Of a DNA stretch of 64,000 nucleotides, positions 24,904 to 33,180 are shown one piece after another. The notes under the pieces are model-generated. The model did no database searches and had not been told where the DNA came from. It saw only the letters and a list, made by a program, of their open reading frames with translations. This DNA is from GCA-2794515 sp034436155 (GTDB lineage Bacteria; Chloroflexota; Anaerolineae; Aggregatilineales; Phototrophicaceae): positions 1 to 64,000 of the forward strand of contig DAOTVP010000077.1 of the NCBI GenBank assembly GCA_034436155.1, written 5' to 3'. Numbering within the stretch: the first letter of the stretch is position 1; the number at the start of each line of letters is the position of its first letter. The translations under genes and the position numbers were made by a program.

Positions 24904-26415
24904 ATGACGATACCATCACTTGGCGATTTGAATTTATATGTGGCGTTGCCCGCCATCTTTTTGGCGCTCTTCACCACCTTTTTGTTGATTATTGACCTGT
25001 TCATCAGCAAAGAACACAAAAATAACACCGCGTTTTTGGCGCTTGGCGCGTTGATTGTGGCATTCGTATGGAATTTGTTCACTTTTAACACCAACACGAC
25101 TGCCTTTTTGGGCATGTTCGTCGCCGATTCGTTCAGTGGATTTTTGAACATGGTCGTTTTAGTCGGCGCGATGATAACCATCTTGCTCAGTATGGATTAT
25201 CTACGCCGTATGGGGATTGAACAAGGTGAATACTATTCGATGGTGCTGTTTTCTACGGCTGGGATGATGTTCATGGGGAGCGCCAATAACCTCATCGTGA
25301 TATTCATCGCGCTCGAATTGCTCAGCATCCCCTTATACGTCCTGGCGGCAATCCGTCATCAAGACCTGAAATCAGAAGAAAGTGGTGTCAAATATTTCAT
25401 TTTGGGCGCGTTTGCCAGTGCGTTTTTTGTATATGGTGCGGCGCTCATCTATGGCGCGACTGGCACGACCAACTTGCCCGAAATTTTCACGGCAGTGAGT
25501 ACCATCGTCAATGAAGGCGCAAATTCGATCTTCTATTTGGTGATTGGCGCGACGATGATTATCGTGGCGCTCGGCTTTAAGGTGGCGGTTGTTCCGTTCC
25601 ACATGTGGACTCCCGATGTCTATGAAGGTGCACCCACGCCCGTCACGGCGTTCATGAGTGTAGGCGCAAAAGCAGGTGGTTTTGCCGCCTTGTTGCGCGT
25701 GATGGTGGTGGCGTTGCCGACGCTCAGCATCAATTCTGGTGATGCGGCGACTATTTGGCAATCGTCCCTTTCGGTGATTGCCGCCCTGACCATGATTTTG
25801 GGGAATATCGTTGCCCTTTCGCAGACCAACATCAAACGGATGTTAGCCTATTCATCCATCGCACATGCAGGGTATCTGTTGATGGCGGTCGCCGCGGCGG
25901 GCGCGGTTGGCGTATCCGATTCGGCGACACGTGGGTTATTGGTCTATTTACTCGCTTATACTTTCACCAATTTAGGCGCGTTTGCGGTGGTGATTGCCCT
26001 CGAAAAAGAAGACGGCACAGGCACGATGATAGAAGATTTTGTCGGGCTTGGTCGTAGTCGTCCGTTGTTGGCGATGATGATGGCGTTTTTCATGCTCAGT
26101 CTGACGGGTGTCCCCGCAACGGCGGGTTTCATCGGCAAATTCTTGGTGTTCGGCGCGAGTATCGAAGCGGGTCTGATTTGGCTCGCCGTCATCGGCGTGT
26201 TAACCAGTGTGGCAAGCGCGTATTATTATGTGCGTGTCATTGTCAATATGTACCTACGTGATAGTGAAAATCCCATCGAAGCCGAAGGCGAAACACCCTT
26301 CGTCAAATATGCTACCTACATCAGCTTCACGGCGGTGCTGGTCATCGGCTTATTCCCCGCCTTGGCATTGAATTTGCTCGGTGGCGCACCAATCACCCTT
26401 GCTAGTTTGTTCTAA
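24904..26415 (+). CDS. nuoN: NADH-quinone oxidoreductase subunit N
   Basis: The third antiporter-like subunit, 503 residues with about 14 helices. Signatures: FIALELLSIPLYVLAAIR (key glutamate), GFKVAVVPFHMWTPDVYEGA (key lysine) and NIKRMLAYSSIAHAGYLLMA. It is of normal length with no insertion. It is the last nuo gene and ends before a strong terminator. Confidence 0.96.
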   Translation: MTIPSLGDLNLYVALPAIFLALFTTFLLIIDLFISKEHKNNTAFLALGALIVAFVWNLFTFNTNTTAFLGMFVADSFSGFLNMVVLVGAMITILLSMDYLRRMGIEQGEYYSMVLFSTAGMMFMGSANNLIVIFIALELLSIPLYVLAAIRHQDLKSEESGVKYFILGAFASAFFVYGAALIYGATGTTNLPEIFTAVSTIVNEGANSIFYLVIGATMIIVALGFKVAVVPFHMWTPDVYEGAPTPVTAFMSVGAKAGGFAALLRVMVVALPTLSINSGDAATIWQSSLSVIAALTMILGNIVALSQTNIKRMLAYSSIAHAGYLLMAVAAAGAVGVSDSATRGLLVYLLAYTFTNLGAFAVVIALEKEDGTGTMIEDFVGLGRSRPLLAMMMAFFMLSLTGVPATAGFIGKFLVFGASIEAGLIWLAVIGVLTSVASAYYYVRVIVNMYLRDSENPIEAEGETPFVKYATYISFTAVLVIGLFPALALNLLGGAPITLASLF

Positions 26416-26438
26416 AATCACGCGCTGTTAGGACGAAT

Positions 26439-26477
26439 AAAAATACCCTTATCAGAATTTGGTAAGGGTATTTTTTT
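26439..26477 (+). terminator. Intrinsic terminator after nuoN
   Basis: The stem AAAATACCCTTA pairs with TAAGGGTATTTT around an 11-base loop (26440-26451 with 26463-26474), followed by a run of T. It closes the nuo locus. Confidence 0.85.
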
Positions 26478-26508
26478 GTGTTAGATTTTCACAATATTCA
26501 AAAATCTA

Positions 26509-26536
26509 TAGACAAAAAACTATATCCACTTATAAT
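26509..26536 (+). promoter_or_regulatory. Probable sigma-70-type promoter of the FHA gene at 26565
   Basis: TAGACA (26509-26514), a 16-bp spacer and a perfect TATAAT (26531-26536), ending 28 bp before the ATG. Confidence 0.55.
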
Positions 26537-26564
26537 TAAACGAATGTTGTGATCAGGTTATGGT

Positions 26565-26936
26565 ATGTGTATGTTTGGTCAGATTATCAAAACGAATCAA
26601 CGCTTGACATTGCATCAAATCACACAAGATGACACGCATCAGGTGATTATATCTCTATCTGCACCAGATATTGAGGGATATATCATCGGGCGTTCAGATC
26701 AATCATCGACCTATATCCCTGATATTGATTTATCGCCGTATGAGGCAAAAAAACGAGGTGTATCGCGCCGTCATGCCGTTTTGCTGAATTATAACAATGT
26801 CGTGCATGTCATGGATTTAGATTCGATGAATGGCACGTTCATCAATGGCACGCGGGTTATCCCCAACGAACCTCATGCCTTACGCTATGGTGATAAACTG
26901 ACCGTTGCCGATTTTGACATGATTATTTCTGAATAG
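26565..26936 (+). CDS. FHA-domain protein (first of three)
   Basis: A protein of 123 residues that is nearly all one forkhead-associated domain, a module that binds phosphothreonine peptides. The core motifs are YIIGRSD, GVSRRHAVL and DLDSMNGTFINGTRV, so the phosphopeptide-binding Arg, Ser, Arg-His and Asn are intact. Between the GR strand and the SRRH loop is the segment IDLSPYEAKKRG, matched in the other two FHA proteins here (43485, 58475). No kinase is adjacent. The gene stands alone between the nuo terminator and a convergent gene. Confidence 0.88.
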   Translation: MCMFGQIIKTNQRLTLHQITQDDTHQVIISLSAPDIEGYIIGRSDQSSTYIPDIDLSPYEAKKRGVSRRHAVLLNYNNVVHVMDLDSMNGTFINGTRVIPNEPHALRYGDKLTVADFDMIISE

Positions 26937-26997
26937 TAATTTTATCATGGGGTTTAACTTATTCGTTTGAATTTGATAATGCGATATTTATTCCTGC

Positions 26998-28269
26998 TTA
27001 ATTAATCTCGACCACCACACCCGTCTCTGCCCAATCATATAACAGGCGGATGTTGGTATTACTCAACAAAATACACCCATACGTCACCCGTGTGCCGATG
27101 CTATTTTCCCATAATAACTGACCGCCTCCGCGTGTGGGGAAGCCGTGAAAGCCGTTGGTGAAATCGGCACCTGGAACAGGGCGATACACGCCCATAAAAT
27201 TCGGCATCCATAAATTCCAATTGCCCGCATAGGCATTCGGCTCGTGCGATAAAATCTGATACACCCCGCGCCATGTTGGGCTACTGTTGATGCCCGTACT
27301 CGCGCCCCAATCCCATTTGAGGACTCCATTTTCATAGACTCGCACCCGTTGCTCGGCGATGCTCACCTCGATGCGCTTGTTGGGGATCGGCGCGTATTCG
27401 ATGAACAAATCGGCGCGTGGGATGATGATGGTCTGCCCAACCGAAAGTGTCGAAATGCCGTTGTTGGCATTTTGGATATACAAATAGGGGATGCCATAAT
27501 CCCACGCGATGCTGGTGATGGTTTCGCCCGCGCTGACGACATGTTGACGGTCATTGTGATAGACGCGCAACGTGGCTTGGGTGTTGGATTGAACGGCGCT
27601 CCGCACTTGGTCAATCGCTTCGCCCATATTGAGATAGCGCGATGAATCGAGATGACGGGCTTGCTGGCTCATCAAAAAATCAGTGACACCTTGAGGCAAA
27701 ATATCAAACCGATAGCCGTTGGGCGCGGTATCATCTCGACTGGCGGTGAGCCAATTATCCCATTCTTCTATCGGCATCTCCCATGTGGCAAAATCGCCCG
27801 TTACGGGGTCGTATAATTGCACCGATAACGGATTCATCACCAAAATGCGCGTGACTTGCACATCATCATTCACATTTTGGATAACCCCCATCAGATAAGC
27901 TGGCACATCTTCGGGTGCGAGGTGATAATTGGGGTCGAATTTATCGCCACCTGCTTGGATGATCACGATACCCATCACCACCGCCAACACAGACGACACG
28001 CCTAATATGCCCACGCCTAAAAATCCCCATAGCCACCAATTTGTCCGTTTTTTGCGAATAGGGTGGGATGGCATCGGGCGCGGTGGAATCATCCGCGCCG
28101 ATGGCGGTGGGGGGGGAATGGCGACAGGTTGCCGAATGACAGGCGGTGGTGCAGAAATCGGCACATGCGCCACCGTTTTATCGGCGGATGGGCTAGAGGG
28201 TGCTATCGCCTTCGATGGCACAGTCGCCTCTGACGCTTGTATGCGTGGGTTGGGTACAGTATTTTGCAT
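26998..28269 (-). CDS. LysM and L,D-transpeptidase (YkuD) cell-wall enzyme
   Basis: L,D-transpeptidases cross-link or modify peptidoglycan with a catalytic cysteine. The 423 residues contain a Pro-rich cytoplasmic N-terminus (1-72), a membrane anchor (about 79-103), an extracytoplasmic stretch, a LysM peptidoglycan-binding domain (about 243-285, VVSAGETITSIAWDYGIPYL) and a YkuD domain (about 299-422). In the active-site region the conserved His is H375 and the nucleophile is C399, but the usual Ser/Thr-His-Gly-Cys reads TYGC (396-399) and the following CIRL reads CILL. Whether this variant is fully active cannot be said from the sequence. Confidence 0.88.
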   Translation of the reverse strand: MQNTVPNPRIQASEATVPSKAIAPSSPSADKTVAHVPISAPPPVIRQPVAIPPPPPSARMIPPRPMPSHPIRKKRTNWWLWGFLGVGILGVSSVLAVVMGIVIIQAGGDKFDPNYHLAPEDVPAYLMGVIQNVNDDVQVTRILVMNPLSVQLYDPVTGDFATWEMPIEEWDNWLTASRDDTAPNGYRFDILPQGVTDFLMSQQARHLDSSRYLNMGEAIDQVRSAVQSNTQATLRVYHNDRQHVVSAGETITSIAWDYGIPYLYIQNANNGISTLSVGQTIIIPRADLFIEYAPIPNKRIEVSIAEQRVRVYENGVLKWDWGASTGINSSPTWRGVYQILSHEPNAYAGNWNLWMPNFMGVYRPVPGADFTNGFHGFPTRGGGQLLWENSIGTRVTYGCILLSNTNIRLLYDWAETGVVVEIN

Positions 28270-28373
28270 AATAACCTATTCAATTGCTATCACATCATTG
28301 TATATTTCCATCATACCGCCAAAGTATGGAGATATTTTGGATAGTTCTATCTCCGTAGGGCAATCGTCATGTA

Positions 28374-29609
28374 TTAACCCAATTTCAAATCGGCAAGTAG
28401 ATTTTTGACCAGATAGGCGGCATCGCGCAAGCGTTGCACGCTGGCTTCGACTTGCATCGTGCCACCAATCGTCTCACCTGTGGCGTGTTTAATCGTCCGC
28501 ATGGCGGCAGTCAATTGATCCATGCCGATGGTTTGTTGGCGCGTGCTGGCGGCAATTTGCAACGCCGCCATCGCCGCTTCTTCAATCGCTCGCGCCAGAT
28601 TGCGAATGGCATCACCCGCGCTATTGACCAATTTTTGACCCGCATCCACGCCTTTGCTCCCCTCTTCTGTCACCATCACCGCGCCGTTGGTCGCCCGTTG
28701 GATTTCGCCTAGAATTTCGCGCACCTGAATGGTTGCATCGCGGTTTTGGTCGGCTAAATTGCGGACTTCCATCGCCACGACTGCGAATCCTTTGCCTTCT
28801 TCGCCCGCCCGTGCCGCCTCGACAGACGCATTCAGCGCCAACATGCGCGATTGATCGGCTAAACTATTCACCGTAGCGATGATTTCGCCGATTTGTTGCG
28901 TGTGTTCAGATAATACAAGGATGTTATCGGCAATATCCTCAACGCGCTTGCGGATCAGTTCCATGCCTGCAATGGTCTGATTCACGGCATCTAATCCCGC
29001 TTTGGATATATCCACTGAAATTTGCGCCGTCTCCGCCACGCTTTGCGCCCGTTCAGCCGTCTCGGTGACGGTGGCGCGGACTTCGTTCACGGTGGCGGTG
29101 GTCTCGGTCACGACCGAATCTTGTTCGTTGGTCATGATGATTTGTTTGGATGTCGCTTCTAAAATGGCTTGGGTATCGGTATCCAACCGTGTGAGCGCGT
29201 TGCTCACGCCGATTAATACGCGCCGAATCCGCCTGAGCATCTCGTTAGACGTGTCTACAAGGCGTTGTAACATGGCTGTTTCGGGCATGTTGGGCGCGAG
29301 CGTAGAGACATGAAAATCGCGTGTTAAATCGCCTTCTGCGACTTGTTCCATCATGCTGATATACTCGCGTAAAATGCGCGATGTGCGCCGATAGGCTAAT
29401 CGATCGAGCCATAAGCCCAATCCGAAACCGATCGGCAACGCGATTGCGATGATAATCAGAATCGGCACGGGGGAGTTAATATCTATTCCTAGCATCAGCA
29501 AGCAGATGATGGCGGTGTATATCGCCAAAATCCCCGTGCTGATGAACGGGGTTGGGTTGGCGAATAAGGCGCGAATTTGTTGACGGAGGGGCGTTTTGGG
29601 TGTATCCAT
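28374..29609 (-). CDS. Methyl-accepting chemotaxis protein
   Basis: A chemoreceptor of 411 residues. Two closely spaced membrane segments (about 22-42 and 47-68) leave almost no extracytoplasmic sensor, so any signal is likely sensed in the membrane or cytoplasm. A HAMP-like linker follows (about 68-125). The long coiled-coil signalling domain has the highly conserved hairpin tip (QSRMLALNASVEAARAGEEG) where CheW and CheA bind. The C-terminus lacks a CheR-binding pentapeptide. It lies 10 bp downstream of the cheW gene. No cheA or flagellar gene is in the window, so it may serve pili or another output. Confidence 0.92.
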   Translation of the reverse strand: MDTPKTPLRQQIRALFANPTPFISTGILAIYTAIICLLMLGIDINSPVPILIIIAIALPIGFGLGLWLDRLAYRRTSRILREYISMMEQVAEGDLTRDFHVSTLAPNMPETAMLQRLVDTSNEMLRRIRRVLIGVSNALTRLDTDTQAILEATSKQIIMTNEQDSVVTETTATVNEVRATVTETAERAQSVAETAQISVDISKAGLDAVNQTIAGMELIRKRVEDIADNILVLSEHTQQIGEIIATVNSLADQSRMLALNASVEAARAGEEGKGFAVVAMEVRNLADQNRDATIQVREILGEIQRATNGAVMVTEEGSKGVDAGQKLVNSAGDAIRNLARAIEEAAMAALQIAASTRQQTIGMDQLTAAMRTIKHATGETIGGTMQVEASVQRLRDAAYLVKNLLADLKLG

Positions 29610-29619
29610 AATGGGTATC

Positions 29620-30210
29620 CTAAGCAGTTATCTCGGTTGTGCCAACGATGAGGCGCTCATCGGTAAACAGACGCGCCATATCCAACAAAATCACTTTTTG
29701 TGGGGTGATACCCCAGGTGTATCCCATGTCGTTGAGGGGTTGAATATCGCTCAATTTGAGCGTGACCACATCTTCAACCGTATGGGCTAAAATCCCCAAT
29801 TCCAAGTCATTTGCCCGCACGACCAATAGTTCATCGGGCATTTTTGCCTCATGGCTATCTGGTTTGCCAAAAAATCGGCGTAAATCCAACACGGTAATGA
29901 TTTGACCGCGCACATTCACCACGCCGATATAAAAATCGGGGATGTTTGGCACGGTAGCGATCGTCCCAATGCGCCGTACCGCATACACCAACGGCGCATC
30001 TATGCCGTAGGTCTCATCGCCCAACCGAAAGATGACCAGTGTGGTGGTGGGCGCGTTATCATTATCGGCGAGGGGTTTGGCATATTGTTCCGCCCGTTGG
30101 CGCAAGCGCGATAGCACCATGTCCTCATAGAGTGTGCCATCTTCCCAACCCAAATTACGCCAAAAAATGGTCTGTGCCAATGAACTGCGGTCGGGTGTTT
30201 CATCGAACAT
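29620..30210 (-). CDS. CheW-domain chemotaxis coupling protein
   Basis: CheW proteins link chemoreceptors to the kinase CheA. The 196 residues have an N-terminal extension of about 70 residues, then a CheW domain beginning LVIFRLGDETYGIDAPLVYAV, with the conserved VPNIPDFYIGVVNVRGQIITVLDL core. I start it at the ATG at 30210, which follows GAAAGAA. An upstream start at 30267 would add 19 unlikely residues. It is co-transcribed with the receptor gene at 28374. Confidence 0.9.
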   Translation of the reverse strand: MFDETPDRSSLAQTIFWRNLGWEDGTLYEDMVLSRLRQRAEQYAKPLADNDNAPTTTLVIFRLGDETYGIDAPLVYAVRRIGTIATVPNIPDFYIGVVNVRGQIITVLDLRRFFGKPDSHEAKMPDELLVVRANDLELGILAHTVEDVVTLKLSDIQPLNDMGYTWGITPQKVILLDMARLFTDERLIVGTTEITA

Positions 30211-30415
30211 GATTCTTTCATACCTGTATTGAATAAGGGCGCAATATATTGCGACCCAATATAACACCTCTATTTTATATCAAACCACCTCAACTTGCTC
30301 AATAGGTTAGAAAATTATTATCCTTGCGCCAAATTGGACTTATGTGGACATACATTTTTAGCCCCCTTGCCTTTATCCTAACGATACTCATTCTAATTTT
30401 TATGGAGGACTTTTG

Positions 30416-31330
30416 ATGAACAACAACGGACATTCATCCAACGGAACAACCGAAACCGGGACAATCACCGCCAAGCGCGGTCTGGCGCAAATGCTCAAGG
30501 GCGGTGTGATTATGGATGTGGTCACACCCGAACACGCCAAAATCGCCGAAGATGCGGGCGCATGTGCAGTCATGGCGTTGGAACGTGTGCCTGCCGATAT
30601 TCGCGCACAAGGGGGTGTCGCTCGTATGAGCGACCCCGATATGATTGAAGGCATCATGAAAGCCGTCACCATCCCCGTCATGGCGAAGGCGCGGATTGGT
30701 CATTTTGTCGAGGCACAAATTTTACAATCGCTCGGCATCGATTATATTGATGAGAGCGAAGTCCTCACGCCTGCCGATGAAGAACATCACATCAACAAGC
30801 ACAAATTCAAAGTGCCGTTTGTGTGTGGATGTCGCAATTTGGGCGAGGCGCTCCGCCGTATTGCCGAAGGCGCGGCGATGATTCGCACCAAAGGCGAGGC
30901 AGGCACGGGTGATGTGGTCGAAGCGGTGCGTCATGCCCGCACCGTCATGGGTGAAATCCGCCGTTTGACCAGCATGGATGAAGATGAATTGTTCACGTAT
31001 GCCAAAAATATCCAAGCGCCTTACGATTTGGTCAAAGAAGTGGCGACACTCGGACGCTTGCCTGTGGTGAATTTCGCCGCGGGCGGTGTTGCCACTCCCG
31101 CCGATGCCGCCTTGATGATGCAACTCGGCATGGATGGGGTGTTCGTGGGGTCTGGGATTTTCAAATCGGGCGACCCCGCCAAACGCGCCAAAGCGATTGT
31201 CGAAGCCGTGACGCATTTCGATAACCCCGATGTGCTGGCGAAGGTCAGCCGTGGATTGGGCGAGGCGATGGTCGGGATTAATGTCAGCACCATGCACGAC
31301 ACCGATAAAATCGCGCATCGTGGTTGGTAA
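30416..31330 (+). CDS. pdxS: Pyridoxal 5'-phosphate synthase, PdxS subunit
   Basis: PdxS makes pyridoxal phosphate (vitamin B6) from ribose 5-phosphate, glyceraldehyde 3-phosphate and ammonia supplied by PdxT. The 304 residues cover the whole TIM barrel. MLKGGVIMDVVTPEHAKIAE and PVMAKARIGHFVEAQILQ (with a catalytic lysine) are present, as are the phosphate-binding FAAGGVATPADAALMMQLG and the closing RGW. A GGAGG lies 7 bp before the ATG at 30416. The usual partner pdxT is not downstream. Its last 58 bp are duplicated 900 bp further on, around a toxin-antitoxin pair. Confidence 0.96.
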   Translation: MNNNGHSSNGTTETGTITAKRGLAQMLKGGVIMDVVTPEHAKIAEDAGACAVMALERVPADIRAQGGVARMSDPDMIEGIMKAVTIPVMAKARIGHFVEAQILQSLGIDYIDESEVLTPADEEHHINKHKFKVPFVCGCRNLGEALRRIAEGAAMIRTKGEAGTGDVVEAVRHARTVMGEIRRLTSMDEDELFTYAKNIQAPYDLVKEVATLGRLPVVNFAAGGVATPADAALMMQLGMDGVFVGSGIFKSGDPAKRAKAIVEAVTHFDNPDVLAKVSRGLGEAMVGINVSTMHDTDKIAHRGW

Positions 31331-31332
31331 AT
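31275..31332 (+). repeat. Left 58-bp direct repeat (3' end of pdxS)
   Basis: From GGATTAATGTCAGCACCATG through the pdxS stop codon. It is identical to 32175-32232 except for one base (T at 31321, C at 32221). The two copies are exactly 900 bp apart and enclose the toxin-antitoxin pair, like the att sites of an element inserted in a gene's 3' end. Confidence 0.9.
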
Positions 31333-31340
31333 CACGCAAG

Positions 31341-31370
31341 GGCGGGTGGGATAACCATCCGCCTTTTTTT
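31341..31370 (+). terminator. Intrinsic terminator after pdxS
   Basis: GGCGGGTGG (31341-31349) pairs with CCATCCGCC (31355-31363) with one G-T pair, and a run of seven T follows. It lies inside the segment bounded by the direct repeats. Confidence 0.85.
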
Positions 31371-31415
31371 GTGTTATAGTGATATTATCCAGCAGTGTAA
31401 GATGAGGATATTCCG

Positions 31416-31763
31416 ATGAGTGCCACAAAAGATGAAATTATGGCAAAATTTCGTGAATTGGATGAAGATGAACAATTGGAAGTGTTCAAGGAAATCCAAC
31501 ATCACTATCAGCAAGGTGCGATTCCTTTGAGTTCTGAACCCACAGAATATCGGCTCATCGGTGCGACAAGCCCTGATGAATTTGATGGGTTGCAGTGGTT
31601 AGAGAACATCCGTCAAATTCGCAACCGTATAGACTTGGAACGTGCTGGCAAGACTCCTATGCCACCTATTGCCGATTTTATCAACGAATTGAGAGAAGAA
31701 CGCGATGAAGAAATCTTACGTAGTCTTGGATTCGGGGATTTTTCTGGCGACAGTGACGAGTGA
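31416..31763 (+). CDS. Probable antitoxin of a PIN toxin pair
   Basis: An acidic protein of 115 residues opening MSATKDEIMAKFRELDEDEQ, with helical, charged sequence and no recognisable DNA-binding motif. Its 3' end overlaps the PIN-domain gene by 59 bp, the arrangement expected of VapB-type antitoxins, which neutralise the toxin and often repress the operon. Antitoxin identity rests on position and size. A GAGGAT binding site precedes the ATG, and TATAGT upstream (31375-31380) is a candidate -10. Confidence 0.65.
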   Translation: MSATKDEIMAKFRELDEDEQLEVFKEIQHHYQQGAIPLSSEPTEYRLIGATSPDEFDGLQWLENIRQIRNRIDLERAGKTPMPPIADFINELREERDEEILRSLGFGDFSGDSDE

Positions 31764-32139
31764 GCCGTTTACTACGCAATCAGATGCGCTTATTGAATGG
31801 TGTATTCGAAATAAAGTGCAGTTTGTTGCCCCTGTGTTATTCCAATATGAAATTGTTGCCGTGACGCGCAGATGGATACATCGCAATTTGATGAGTTATG
31901 CATCCGCTTTAATGGCACGCAATAAATTACAGGCATATCCGATTCAATTTTTATTGGATGCTATGTTATTAGACCGCGCCTTTGACCTTGCAACCCAATA
32001 TAACCGACCAACCGCGTATGACTCGCAATATTTAGCCGTTGCCGAGCGTTATAATTGTGAATTTTGGACGGCGGATGAAAAGCTCTATAACGCAATTCGT
32101 CAACAAAATACACTTATCCGATGGATTGCGAACTATTAG
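31705..32139 (+). CDS. VapC-like PIN-domain ribonuclease toxin
   Basis: PIN-domain toxins cleave tRNA or rRNA with metal-bound acidic residues. In the 144 residues the four acidic positions fit the family: D9 (VVLDSG), E49 (FQYEI), D106 (TAYDSQYLAVAE) and D124 (WTADEKL). It is paired with the upstream acidic gene. The pair lies between the two pdxS-tail repeats, so it appears to be a small mobile cassette. Confidence 0.85.
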   Translation: MKKSYVVLDSGIFLATVTSEPFTTQSDALIEWCIRNKVQFVAPVLFQYEIVAVTRRWIHRNLMSYASALMARNKLQAYPIQFLLDAMLLDRAFDLATQYNRPTAYDSQYLAVAERYNCEFWTADEKLYNAIRQQNTLIRWIANY

Positions 32140-32174
32140 CGATGTGATATACCCTTTTTGATTGAACACAATAC

Positions 32175-32232
32175 GGATTAATGTCAGCACCATGCACGAC
32201 ACCGATAAAATCGCGCATCGCGGTTGGTAAAT
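32175..32232 (+). repeat. Right 58-bp direct repeat (displaced pdxS 3' end)
   Basis: This copy of the pdxS tail encodes the last residues up to the stop but is attached to no gene. Its end lies within 2 bp of the start of composite repeat copy 2 (32234). This is what remains if a segment was inserted that carried its own copy of the pdxS end. Confidence 0.9.
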
Positions 32233-32233
32233 T

Positions 32234-32384
32234 ACTGAGGGTTCAAAACCCTCAGTTAGTCGCACCAAGCGCACTAAAGGCACTAAAAACGACCTTAAAA
32301 CAGACATTTGCCTCAAAATTGGTTCAAAACAGCCCCTTCAGTGGGCTTCAAAAATCGAATAGCTAGAGGCTTTGAGCCTCTAGC
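32234..32384. repeat. Four-hairpin composite repeat A-B-B'-A', copy 2
   Basis: A1 is a 23-nt palindrome (32234-32256) centred on GGGTTCAAAACCC. B1 is AGCGC-ACTAAAG-GCACT (32269-32285, stem damaged). B2 is AGCCC-CTTCAGT-GGGCT (32331-32347). A2 is a 23-nt palindrome (32362-32384) centred on GGCTTTGAGCC. It fills the gap between the right pdxS repeat and the HhH gene. Confidence 0.8.
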
Positions 32385-32388
32385 GAGG

Positions 32389-32619
32389 CTATTCCCCCAA
32401 AAATGACCATCCCTTTTCGGCGAGAGTGGCACGCAAAATAGTAACCGCCTTCGGTCCGACACCGTGTAATTGTTTTATATCAGCCTCGCTAACTTTCGTC
32501 AATTGCTCAAGGCGTGTATAACCTGCCCCTAAAAGCGCACGTGTGGCGGGGCGACCAATACTTTTTGGAAAATCATGTTCTGGTTCTTCAGATTGGGTTT
32601 TTGGTGTTTTTTCTGACAT
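32389..32619 (-). CDS. Small helix-hairpin-helix protein
   Basis: A protein of 76 residues. After a charged tail come two helix-hairpin-helix-like units: IGRPATRALLGAGYTRLEQL and LHGVGPKAVTILRATLAEKG, the latter with the glycine-rich GVGP hairpin that contacts the DNA backbone. Such proteins bind nucleic acid without sequence specificity. It is the last of four closely spaced minus-strand genes that begin with glyQS. Confidence 0.78.
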   Translation of the reverse strand: MSEKTPKTQSEEPEHDFPKSIGRPATRALLGAGYTRLEQLTKVSEADIKQLHGVGPKAVTILRATLAEKGWSFLGE

Positions 32620-32627
32620 TTTGACCT

Positions 32628-32852
32628 CTACTTGATATTTTTTTGTGACGCATTGAGTACCGTAATCCCGACCAATTCATCATCACGATAATGATAGATA
32701 TTGCCATCATCTTCCATGATGCTGTCATTGGCTTGTTGTGGTTTACGAAAACTGATATATAACACATCTGCTTCAGCATCGTAATCTGTCCACATTTGTC
32801 GAGATGGTAATGCTAAAACTTCTCCGATGAGTCCTTTTGAGATTGTGACCAT
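32628..32852 (-). CDS. DUF2283-family small protein
   Basis: The 74 residues fit DUF2283: DYDAEADVLYISF, then a variable loop, then the short acidic DDELVGITVLNAS. Family members are often encoded beside small toxin-like genes and may be antitoxins. This one overlaps the upstream gene (32813) by 40 bp. Function is unproven. Confidence 0.75.
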   Translation of the reverse strand: MVTISKGLIGEVLALPSRQMWTDYDAEADVLYISFRKPQQANDSIMEDDGNIYHYRDDELVGITVLNASQKNIK

Positions 32853-33172
32853 ATTCGTTGTCCTTTTTTCTCAATTTCATCAGGTTTTGATGTCAAAAAA
32901 GCCGTGATTAAGAAACCATCTGGTATATCTCGATAAATGACCACAGATGTTTTACTGGTGATATTGGTTTTAGGATAGTGACGAAGGGCTATTGATTCGC
33001 CATTTTCGCCCAAAATGATATGAGCGGGTTCTGCAAGTGTCTCTAATACCTTATCTAAATTTCCCGACATATAATCATGCGCCTCAACAACGTGCGACCA
33101 TTGGCGAGTTGTGATACGTATTGTATGACCAAATACAGAAACCACTCGATGTAATATATCATCTGGTATCAT
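32813..33172 (-). CDS. Small protein, possible toxin-like nuclease paired with DUF2283
   Basis: The 119 residues contain an N-terminal strand-helix part (FGHTIRITTRQWSHVVEAHD) and a later strand part (SVVIYRDIPDGFLITAFLTS), a pattern like the PBECR/DUF4258-type RelE-like folds. The His in SHVVEAH and the final basic stretch could be active-site residues, but I cannot confirm the family. It starts 8 bp after glyQS and overlaps the DUF2283 gene, suggesting a toxin-antitoxin-like pair. Confidence 0.55.
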   Translation of the reverse strand: MIPDDILHRVVSVFGHTIRITTRQWSHVVEAHDYMSGNLDKVLETLAEPAHIILGENGESIALRHYPKTNITSKTSVVIYRDIPDGFLITAFLTSKPDEIEKKGQRIWSQSQKDSSEKF

Positions 33173-33180
33173 TATAAATC

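Noticed and set aside
32234..32384. Possible CRISPR-like or tRNA-like sequence (repeated palindromes with GGTTCAAA text)
   Set aside because: The palindromes are not regularly spaced direct repeats, and no cloverleaf can be drawn; the GGTTCAAA text is the centre of a hairpin.
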